Assembly: GCA_021399445.1 (NCBI GenBank)
Contig: JAJTUQ010000003.1
Location: 5,766,001-5,830,000 of the forward strand
Length of the DNA stretch: 64,000 nt
Direction: 5' to 3'
From: Xylogone sp. PMI_703
Lineage: Eukaryota > Ascomycota > Leotiomycetes
The stretch's first letter is position 1, and each line of letters starts with the position of its first letter. The notes beneath the pieces are model-generated. The model made no database searches. It had not been told where the DNA came from and saw only the letters and a program-made list of their open reading frames with translations. Shown here piece by piece: positions 56,291 to 64,000 of this stretch. The translations under genes were made by a program, and so were the position numbers.

Positions 56291-58050
56291 ATGGTCGACG
56301 ATGTCGAAGGCCAGCAGCGCAAAATCCAGGACGAGCAATGGGTTGAGAACACTGACTCTACCAATGCCACCACATTGGCCACCGATGCTCAGATTGCTGC
56401 TGATGCAGAACGCCAGATGGGTCTATGGCAGGGCATCAAGAAATACCGTAAAGCCGTGGCCTGGTCCATCTTGATTTCTGCTTCGACCACCATGGACGGA
56501 TACGATACAGGCTTCCTGACCAGTCTGTTCGGTTTGGTAGGTGTATTTTCCGTTGAAAACATCCTGATAATGAATAATTCTTCAAACTAACGGTCTCTCT
56601 GAATAGCCGGCGTTTCGCAAGGATTTTGGGTACCCTCGAAATGGCGGTTACGAGATTCCGGCTTCCTGGCAGTCTGCCATTGGGAATTCCAGCAACATTG
56701 GAATATTCATCGGAGTGCTGATTAACGGATGGTTGACTGAACATATCGGCCATCGCAAGATTCTCATGGGTTCTTACATTCTCATCACGGCTCTCATCTT
56801 CATCCCATTTTTTGCGCCCTCGTTAGCTGTGCTCTTGACGGGTGAGATTCTCTGCGGCTTAGTCTGGGGCCAGTTCAGTATAACCGGTGCGACATATGCG
56901 TCAGAAGTCTGTCCTCTGGCTCTCCGGGCTTACTTAACTTCGTACATCAACATCACTTGGATCATAGGACAGCTCATCGCGGCGTGTGTCATGCGTGGAG
57001 TTTCTGGTTTGAGTAGCCATTGGGCTTATAAGATTCCCTTTGCCGTGCAGTGGGTATGGCCTCTTCCTCTGCTTGTTGGTGTCTACTTTGCCCCTGAATC
57101 ACCGTGGTGGCTTGTTCGCAAGGGCCGTTTGGATGAAGCGGATGGCGCTTTGAAGAGACTCACGAAAGATGTCGATACTAGAAAGACGCTTGCGATGATG
57201 GTCCACACAGACCGATTGGAACAAACGTACGAAAGTGGAACGACTTACTTTGATTGCTTCAAAGGTGTCGACCGAAGACGCACAGAAATTGCTTGTATGG
57301 CTTGGGCAGTTCAGGTACTTTTTGGTCTACCAATGGTAAGTAGGGTTTCATCTCTACTCTGATGTATTAAGTAATGGAATATGAAAATTGTTGTACTGAC
57401 TGAAATAGAATGCTTACGATACTTACTTTTTCGAACAAGCTGGACTATCCACAAGCCAGGCCTTTGATCTAAATGTCGGTGATCGTCTCATAGCGGTAAC
57501 TGGAACCGCGTTATCATGGGTTATGCTCACCTATTTTGATCGTCGTCATATCTACATGATCGGCCTCTCCATCAACATAACTTTGCTCATATGCATCGGG
57601 TTCTCTGCTCTGAGCTCTACAACCGGAAGTTCTTGGGCGCAGTCCATATTATTGATGTTTTGGCCATTCCTCACTAGTCTCACCATCGGATCCACGGCGT
57701 TCTCTATCGTCAGTGAAGTCTCTTCCACTCGACTTAGATCCAAGACGATTGCTCTAGCAAGAAACACGTTCAACCTTCTCAACGTGATCTTCGGCGCAGT
57801 TATGCCATATTTGTTCAACCCAGATGAGGCCAATCTAAAGGGCAAGGCTGCATTTATATTTGTATTTCTTGGGCTTTGCTGCTTTGTTTATGTGTTCTTC
57901 AGATTACCTGAACTGAAGAATCGAACATATGAAGAGCTGGATATCCTATTCATGACAAAAGTCAAAGCGAGGGACTTTAAGAAGACGGAGGTTAGGGCTT
58001 ATCAAGAAGATGTTGAGATGAAGGACGTTGTTACTGTCAGAGGGAACTGA
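56291..58050 (+). CDS. MFS sugar porter (maltose/alpha-glucoside-permease-like)
   Basis: Three exons (56291-56536, 56607-57335, 57409-58050; introns 70 and 73 bp) give 538 residues. Sugar-porter signatures are present: GYDTGFLTSLFG-LPAFRKDFG across splice 1, the loop motif NGWLTEHIGHRK, PESPWWLVRKGR after segment 6 and LPELKNRTYEELDILF near the end. About 12 membrane segments with a 55-residue acidic cytosolic N-terminus are expected. The closest feel is the fungal maltose/alpha-glucoside transporter branch, but members of this group also carry other oligosaccharides. Its promoter has a full dyad of the cluster motif, so I infer that it imports the sugar or sulfated sugar processed by its neighbours. 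Confidence 0.92.
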
Positions 58051-58434
58051 GAAATAAATTTAGTTAAAACCAATCAATTCGAGGCATGCTCCTAGGTTGA
58101 TTTAATTATCAATACCAATCTTTCTGAGCTGTAACGTTTATTTTATCTTGAACTGTTTAGATTGTATAGGTAGCCCAGATGTGACTATCGCTGTTCTATA
58201 GTGCTGCCTATAGCCCTGGAATATTCGTCTCGCTGTTTTCAGTATTAGACGAGACGAGTGCTAGCATACTTGTTCGAATATGGAATCCACTCTAAGAATT
58301 ACTTAGTGTTTTTGATTACATTACGCTAAAAACACATAAGATTCTTAGCTAGATTAAGCTCTGCATGCGAGTATGTCTAAAGCAATAACTATATTTTATG
58401 CAACATTCTACGGTGGAATTAATTTGTACACCGT
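58051..58434. other. Convergent spacer
   Basis: About 380 bp of 3' flanks between the MFS porter and the GH51 gene. Nothing is supported. Confidence 0.4.
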
Positions 58435-59904
58435 TTACAGCTGATATCTAAGCATTGTATATGAGCACTTCTTTAAGATGACTGTCTTTGAAGATGATAA
58501 ATCCGATCGAAAAGGGATAACTTTATCCTTGTGTTCGAAAGAGTTCTCATCACCCGGCTCACCATAGACCTCAATCTTCTCGACGCCTCGCTTGATTTCA
58601 CAATCAATTTGTAACTCCACCTCCACATCCTCTAGTTTTCCATTAACAATAGCAATTGTGAGTATATTGTTATCATTGACTGTTGAAGCAACGTCGAGAT
58701 GCTTTAACTCCAGTAACATCCCCACAAATTTTTCCAACTGTCCTGTAAGCTCTCCCTTCCATGTCGAACAATTGACATGTGTGGCAACAGAATGCCCATG
58801 CATATTTTGGGCTGTCAAAAGATAAGGCCACCAAGTAGTCTGCTTCATTAAGTCTCCTTCCTTGGTGTAAATCGGAGCGATAACATTCACGCTCTGAGCA
58901 AGACAAGCAATCTCAACGATGTCAGCATGTCGTAGATATATGTTCAACCATACTGCCACGCCGAGCATATCAGACACGTTGTAAATTTCTTCGTGGCCCT
59001 CCGTACCGGGATATCTTTGTGGGTTCCATACGTTCCATTCATCAAAACATATTTTGACAGGCTTGCTAACTTTCTTACTGAATCGGGCTTTATCGATCAT
59101 GGATTGAGTCCAGATGATGCTTCTCTCGGCGATCTTGGGAGCATGCACTGCCATTTCGTGGGACTTCTGTTCACTGTAGAGGTGGATAGAATGATAATCT
59201 ACCCATTCAATGCATTGATTGAGCACATATTCGTCCCAGTCATTGTATCCGTGTTGGCCGCAAAGAACAAGTTTAACGGTCGGATCCAATAGTCGGATAG
59301 CCTTAGCCCATTGGACGGCTTTTGCAGCATAGCTCTCTTTGGAATCTTGCGCGACTTGCCAATCGCCATATACTTCGTTTCCTAGACACCAGTATTTGAC
59401 ATTGTGAGGCTTTTCATAGCCATGGCTTCTTCGAAGATTTGCATAGTACGAGTTGGTATCGTTGTTGCAATACTCGACCCACGCCAGGGCTTCACGAAGA
59501 TCCCCGGTTCCCATGTTCAAGCAGAAGAATGGCTCCACTTCAGCCTCCCTGCACCATTCAATAAACTCATTGGTCCCAAAAGTATTTGGTTCAGTCTTGA
59601 GCCATGCCAACTCGACTCGAGGCTTTCGTGTCGGACCAACTCCATCCATCCAGTTGAAATTCGCCGTATAGTTACCTCCAGGGTAACGAATCAATGGGGG
59701 CTTAACTTCCTTCATGGTTTCGATGACATCTTTCCGGAAGTTCTGCTTGGTGCATTCGTCCTTGGTAGATTTCTCCGGGTATGTTGATGGAACTAAACCA
59801 CCATAGACACATCGTCCCATGTGCTCGACGAAGCCTGAGTAGATTTTTCGATCCACCGGTGCAATCGTATGCTGGGTGGTAATACTGACTATTGCGCGCT
59901 CCAT
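58435..59904 (-). CDS. GH51 alpha-L-arabinofuranosidase, intracellular type
   Basis: A single exon of 489 residues starting MERAIVSITTQHTIAPVD, with no signal peptide; the length fits the short intracellular GH51 form. Family blocks: FVEHMGRCVYGGL near the start, RYPGGNYTANFNWMDGVGP, the acid/base E177 in CLGNEVYGDW and the nucleophile E289 in CFDEWNVW. A C-terminal beta-domain closes the protein. It releases terminal alpha-L-arabinofuranose from arabino-oligosaccharides with retention. It is divergent from the secreted GH93-like gene, and together they fit an extracellular-then-intracellular arabinan route. A near-match to the cluster motif lies at 60125-60136, about 220 bp upstream. Confidence 0.93.
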   Translation of the reverse strand: MERAIVSITTQHTIAPVDRKIYSGFVEHMGRCVYGGLVPSTYPEKSTKDECTKQNFRKDVIETMKEVKPPLIRYPGGNYTANFNWMDGVGPTRKPRVELAWLKTEPNTFGTNEFIEWCREAEVEPFFCLNMGTGDLREALAWVEYCNNDTNSYYANLRRSHGYEKPHNVKYWCLGNEVYGDWQVAQDSKESYAAKAVQWAKAIRLLDPTVKLVLCGQHGYNDWDEYVLNQCIEWVDYHSIHLYSEQKSHEMAVHAPKIAERSIIWTQSMIDKARFSKKVSKPVKICFDEWNVWNPQRYPGTEGHEEIYNVSDMLGVAVWLNIYLRHADIVEIACLAQSVNVIAPIYTKEGDLMKQTTWWPYLLTAQNMHGHSVATHVNCSTWKGELTGQLEKFVGMLLELKHLDVASTVNDNNILTIAIVNGKLEDVEVELQIDCEIKRGVEKIEVYGEPGDENSFEHKDKVIPFRSDLSSSKTVILKKCSYTMLRYQL

Positions 59905-60124
59905 AATGCAGACTAGAGGTCAATTGGTATCAGTCGTTGTAGGGGAAATCAAGTGAAGTATTGTTGTCGATAGAGCAAAGACGGATATACTTTATAAATA
60001 TTATCCAGACAGTTGATTGAGATTATCTTCAAAAAGTATATCGGTCACGACTGCACTTGCATCCCCATGCTCAATTTCATCATCCAAGTGGAACCGGACT
60101 GGTGATTGGCCACTGCCATTTTCA

Positions 60125-60136
60125 AGCGATATCCGA
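60125..60136 (+). promoter_or_regulatory. Core motif near-match (AGCGATATCCGA)
   Basis: Eleven of twelve positions agree with AGCGRNNTCCGC. It lies about 220 bp before the GH51 ATG. Confidence 0.4.
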
Positions 60137-60555
60137 TCAGTCACGACACATTAAGCGGCTGCCGACGCTAAGGCGCCACGTGCGCCCCACGAGTTAGGCC
60201 AAGCTCTAGCCAATCAATAGTCCTATTAACAAATTGATCAGTATATTAACATCTCTCTACTTCATTTATTTACATGGGAAGGCGGCGATTAATTCAAGTA
60301 AAATTTAAATTACACTCTTCAAAAAATCCAAATATAATTCTAAACAGGCGAAATTTTTAATTTTTAGATAGTTCATTGATAGTTTCAAATTACGGTTTCT
60401 TGACTTTTTTAAATAAAAAATTTCTACTGTAAAAGTATAATCTCTTTTAAATAGCTCACAAGGAGAAGACACATATTGTTGGATATTTAGTAACCCGGAA
60501 TTTCATAATCTGCTTTCCGTATTGTGCAATAATAGCTTATCCTCTTCGGACTCCT

Positions 60556-60596
60556 ATAATGGTTCCCTATAGCATTAACGAAGCGATTTCCGCTCC
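60556..60596 (+). repeat. Promoter module, copy A, with core motif AGCGATTTCCGC
   Basis: About 41 bp similar to 60624-60664 and ending in the same AGCGATTTCCGC (60582-60593). The left dyad arm is degenerate (CGAA). Confidence 0.5.
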
Positions 60597-60623
60597 ATGT
60601 ACAATTCCTATTTTGGAGAGGTT

Positions 60624-60664
60624 ACAATGGTATTCTGCAGCAATAGCGGAGCGATTTCCGCCTT
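60624..60664 (+). repeat. Promoter module, copy B, with full dyad
   Basis: Partner of 60556-60596. It contains the perfect inverted repeat GCGGA-GCGATT-TCCGC at 60646-60661, about 123 bp before the GH93-like ATG. Confidence 0.55.
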
Positions 60665-60783
60665 GTTCAGAGTATGGGATAGCTTGACGGCGGTAACTGT
60701 AAAGTATAAATTGCCTTCTAAAACTGCCATTTACAGTATGCGTCTCATGAATTTTGACAGCTCATTTATGGTGCTGAGAAGCA

Positions 60784-62517
60784 ATGGTAAAACTTGTCAA
60801 TCTAGCGTATAGCGTTATTTGCTGGATAGGTGTCATCTCACCGGTGTTTGCCGATTCATGGGGATCCTATCTTTGGGACCCTCCTGTGGACAATGAAGCC
60901 AATGTTTATGCCCGTGTTATTGAACTGAAACATGCTGGGAGCATGAACGGCAAGCTGCTAGCTACCTGGGAACACTGGTACACCTTAGACTCCACGAGCA
61001 TGCTACCAAATGGAACAGAAGGCAATTTTATCATTCGCGAGAGTGATGATGCCGGTAACTCATGGAATACTCTTACGACTGTCCGTGATACGCAAACCGG
61101 TCCTGGACATCCATGTGCTCGGTTCTGGCAGCCTTTCTTCTTCGAATTTCCCCGTCGGCTAGGAAAGTATCCAGAAGGCACCTTGCTCCTCGTCGGTAAC
61201 CTGGTACCGACAAATAAAACATTCACGGAGTTCTTCACCTGGCGTTCCATGGATCATGGGCGGACATGGGATCCTGTCGGTGCATGGCAACATGGTGGCA
61301 CAACTGGTGTGGGAATTTGGGAGCCTTTTCTTTACTTGGATAATAGGGGAAGACTGGTAGCTATTTTTTCGGATGAACGGGATACTGAAAATCACAGTCA
61401 AATGTTGGTTCATGTTGTATCTGAGGATGGTGGAGACAGTTGGGGTGAAGTAGTTCGCGATGTGGCAAGTACTGCGCAGACTGATCGACCCGGAATGGCT
61501 ACAGTAGCACTGATGGACAACGGGGATTATATTATGAGCTATGAAATCTGTGGACGTCCTAATTGCCCTGTTCATGTGAAGACGTCGAAAGATGGCGTCA
61601 CGTGGAATGCCGGTGATGTAGGGAGCAGTGTGATAACGGACGGTGGCATTTACCCCGGATCAAGTCCTTACACGATTTGGGACCCGTCGACCAAGCAAGT
61701 GGTGCTTGCAAGCCATGCAATATGGTCTATTTCTACAGACACACAGGCTCCAGAATTCCATCGTGCCGTATTCATCAATAAGAATCACGGCAAAGGTGCC
61801 TGGTTTTGGTCTCCATCTCCTTGGTATGTCTACAACGGCTCAGGGCTCTGTAATTCTAACTATAGTCCTAACTTGCTTCCGCTTTCGAAGGGCATTATCC
61901 GATACACGGCTCCGGCTAGTGAAGGAACATCAGGTCTTTGCTCAGAGCGAACTGGGGAAGCACCCATTGGCATGTTACCGTACTACGCAAACTTTTCTGC
62001 GAATGGTCAATCGGGCTGGATAAATTTTGGAGGAAACTGGACTGTCATGGAGGATGGGTACAGTGTCGCATCAGTTGGCAATATTGATACAAGAGCCATA
62101 ACAGGTTCATCCGGATGGACAGATTATGAAATCAGCGCCGATATCATGATCTTAGGAGATTCTGGAGTGGTTGGCCTTACTGCACGAGTATCTGCTCCCA
62201 TGGATGGTCTTAATTCGTTTAAAGGGTATACGGCGGCTATCAATAGTTTCACCGGAAATCTAACTGTCTCTCGAGAAGCTCATGCCATGGTAATTCTAAA
62301 TTCATCTACTCACCCTGGAGGTATCCAGGGGAACAAGTGGTACCGCCTTTCTCTGGCTGTTAAGTCCTTTCGACACACAGCAACGCTTAGTGGAGATCAA
62401 GGTACCTCAAGCGTTACGGTCGCAGGTATTGATAATAGCTTCCCTAGAGGCATGGCGGGCTTATTAGCAAATGATGGTGGTGGGAGTTTTAAGAATGTTC
62501 AAATCAAACAAATATGA
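60784..62517 (+). CDS. Secreted GH93 exo-arabinanase-like / BNR-propeller glycosidase
   Basis: A single exon of 577 residues. A signal peptide (MVKLVNLAYSVICWIGVIS, then PVFA) precedes a six-bladed beta-propeller with Asp-box-like turns (SDDAGNSWNTL, SMDHGRTWDP, SEDGGDSWGE, SKDGVTWN). Candidate catalytic glutamates are E180 in IWEPFLYL and E254 in MSYEICG; their 74-residue spacing resembles the pair of catalytic glutamates in GH93 exo-1,5-alpha-L-arabinanase. From about residue 395 a second beta-sandwich, laminin-G/DUF1080-like domain follows (WINFGGNWTVMEDGYSV to the end). A generic sialidase-fold enzyme is the alternative. Divergence from an intracellular GH51 arabinofuranosidase supports arabinan degradation. 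Confidence 0.8.
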   Translation: MVKLVNLAYSVICWIGVISPVFADSWGSYLWDPPVDNEANVYARVIELKHAGSMNGKLLATWEHWYTLDSTSMLPNGTEGNFIIRESDDAGNSWNTLTTVRDTQTGPGHPCARFWQPFFFEFPRRLGKYPEGTLLLVGNLVPTNKTFTEFFTWRSMDHGRTWDPVGAWQHGGTTGVGIWEPFLYLDNRGRLVAIFSDERDTENHSQMLVHVVSEDGGDSWGEVVRDVASTAQTDRPGMATVALMDNGDYIMSYEICGRPNCPVHVKTSKDGVTWNAGDVGSSVITDGGIYPGSSPYTIWDPSTKQVVLASHAIWSISTDTQAPEFHRAVFINKNHGKGAWFWSPSPWYVYNGSGLCNSNYSPNLLPLSKGIIRYTAPASEGTSGLCSERTGEAPIGMLPYYANFSANGQSGWINFGGNWTVMEDGYSVASVGNIDTRAITGSSGWTDYEISADIMILGDSGVVGLTARVSAPMDGLNSFKGYTAAINSFTGNLTVSREAHAMVILNSSTHPGGIQGNKWYRLSLAVKSFRHTATLSGDQGTSSVTVAGIDNSFPRGMAGLLANDGGGSFKNVQIKQI

Positions 62518-64000
62518 TCTTGAATGTGTTAAATAGCCCTGTCGGAGCCTTTTTTTTTTCTGTATGTGTGTTAGTAGTTGGGGACCGCTTTTATGAAATT
62601 CTTTTTTATCAATTGTTCATAAGATCTTTCGTTGCTGCTTATTACTCAAGTGATCCCACTATTCTCTTCCTAGCAGTGGTGTACTCACTAACATGGAGCA
62701 TTACGCCTGTAGTTGCAGTGATGAGGGACAAGCGTGAATACCTTAACAATAGCAACAGTATTATATAATTTGCAGCTTAGAGATACAGAGAGAGATAGTG
62801 TTTCGAATTACGAGGTAATATAACTTTGAAGCAGCCCTATATAGAACCGGCTCACGCCTGACAGTTAGCCATTCTGAGTTTGTTGTTGGCGGTACTCGTA
62901 TAGAAGACTAGCGAAATAATGATTGGCTTTTCGTTTCCTCGGATATCCGAATGCCACGGTGTTGTTTTGATTGGCCGCTACAAAGGACATTCGACATGCT
63001 GAATAATCTTAACCTCGGTCTCTAGCTTGGACCAGGACCAGCAATCCCAGGACATCTCATATTGCTAGGTCCAGATCATAAATTACCCCAAGATGTGGTT
63101 TTGACCCTTTGAAAAATACTTTAAGTGAAAGAAAGTAGCTGCGCTTGTACATTTAATCATTTGGTGTAGTAGGGAGTTGCCAGATATATTCTTAGAAGTT
63201 GTACTTGTCTCTGATGACGGGCAGACCTAAATCCACTTGCCGATGTCACTCGCGCACATAACACCATGTTACAAACTTTGACCAAGCCTCGGTTTACTTC
63301 TGTTTGGAAGTTTTAAAGCTTGAGTGCTACAATAACACAAAAGCTGATTAAATATTTTAAATATGGGTGGTGAATGTTGACTGACTGTATAACTTTTATA
63401 GGTACTTTTAGCATACCACCAGTTGATTAGTAAGACTACGGCCTGAGGTTTCGACGATTCAACTACCGAATTTAAGTGGATTTAGGTCTGGCCCTGATTA
63501 TTATATGCATTTTGACAGGCTATTTGTACTTCTTGATTCATAAATTTCTACAGCTAAAAGAATATACATCTAGTAAAGGAAAGAATTGTCTATAGTTATT
63601 TCCAAAGAGTAATTTTGTTTTCCATATTCAGTGAAGGATCTGGGTTAACTGTTGTATTATCCCTCGGATATTAGAATTAGTCGGACGTGTTCGGAAAAAG
63701 AATTCAACATCCGGAGAGGTACTTCTGCACAACTGTTACTACTACATATACGTATATCTTCGAAAATATCCGGTGGCCAGCGGAAATATGGGCAATGAGT
63801 TAACTTGTAAGATAGACAGATGTACTTGAATATCACCAAGAAATCGTAATCATCTATTCTACTGAATACTGTAAAACTGGTTTCACTAAGGACGGAAGCC
63901 GGTTTTCCTTGTAGCTTGATAAAATGGTTGTTTGACACATATTTCAGCTAGGCCATACTCGTGATAAATATTAAGTCTAAGATGATCTTAGAGCAAGGTT
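62518..64000. other. Terminal spacer, no supported gene
   Basis: About 1.5 kb of AT-rich sequence at the window edge. It contains a 17-bp perfect inverted repeat spanning 269 bp (listed separately). Short open frames look like chance. Confidence 0.4.
63222..63490. mobile_element. Possible MITE-like element with 17-bp terminal inverted repeats
   Basis: CAGACCTAAATCCACTT (63222-63238) faces its exact complement at 63474-63490, enclosing 235 bp with no coding frame. CTGAT occurs just outside both ends but not directly abutting. Size and ends fit a non-autonomous DNA transposon; without other copies this is tentative. Confidence 0.35.

Larger units (their letters stand above)
59905..60783. other. 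Divergent promoter region between GH51 and GH93-like genes
   Basis: About 880 bp with an AT-rich centre (60240-60500). It carries one near-match and two exact copies of the cluster core motif, plus a duplicated 41-bp module near the GH93-like gene. No gene is supported. Confidence 0.6.

Noticed and set aside
1..64000. tRNA genes or CRISPR-like arrays
   Set aside because: I looked for B-box-like GTTCRANNC contexts and for regularly spaced repeats and found none that fold or repeat convincingly. A tRNAscan run would settle the tRNA question.

Overview
The window is nuclear DNA of a filamentous ascomycete (Pezizomycotina). The genes are split by short GT-AG introns (about 45-220 bp), lie on both strands with roomy spacers, and include typical fungal families: Zn2Cys6 regulators, a HET-domain protein, an OPT transporter, a LaeA-like methyltransferase, and GPI-anchored GH76 and carboxylesterase proteins. 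One AT-enriched duplicate at 21.3-21.7 kb carries the C-to-T/G-to-A signature of repeat-induced point mutation (RIP). I cannot place the species from sequence alone. Exon borders were read by eye from splice signals and protein continuity. I saw no rRNA, tRNA or CRISPR.

Layout. 1-6.4 kb: the 3' part of a CocE/NonD-type hydrolase, a GH95 alpha-L-fucosidase-family gene and a secreted GH27-type glycosidase. 7.6-8.9 kb: a SET-domain methyltransferase whose first exon is not in the long reading frame. 11.1-19.8 kb: redox genes (a zinc-type enoyl reductase/alcohol dehydrogenase, an NmrA/isoflavone-reductase-like protein and an aldo-keto reductase) around a C2H2+Zn2Cys6 regulator. 19.7-21.7 kb: a direct duplication of the reductase 3' end and flank, one copy RIP-mutated, bracketing a small secreted inhibitor-I9-like gene. 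22.7-25.4 kb: an OPT oligopeptide transporter. 26.9-31.3 kb: DPH4 and an M1 aminopeptidase with a mitochondrial-type leader. 32.2-34.3 kb: a GPI-type carboxylesterase. 37.0-39.8 kb: a HET-domain protein with N-terminal membrane segments. 41.2-43.6 kb: two tandem frames of unknown function. 44.3-50.5 kb: a ZTA1-like quinone oxidoreductase, a GH76 cell-wall enzyme and a LaeA-like methyltransferase.

The most interesting region is 51.8-62.5 kb. It encodes a regulator with two tandem Zn2Cys6 clusters, an intracellular SGSH-like sulfatase, an MFS sugar porter, an intracellular GH51 arabinofuranosidase and a secreted GH93/BNR-propeller enzyme. The promoters of the last four genes share a 12-bp core, AGCGRNNTCCGC. 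In three of them it sits inside a perfect inverted repeat, GCGGA-N6-TCCGC, which is the kind of site a Zn2Cys6 homodimer binds. I infer a small co-regulated catabolic cluster, resembling a fungal polysaccharide-utilisation locus. It would cut an arabinose-containing and possibly sulfated glycan outside the cell, import the fragments, and finish desulfation and arabinose release inside. The substrate is a guess.
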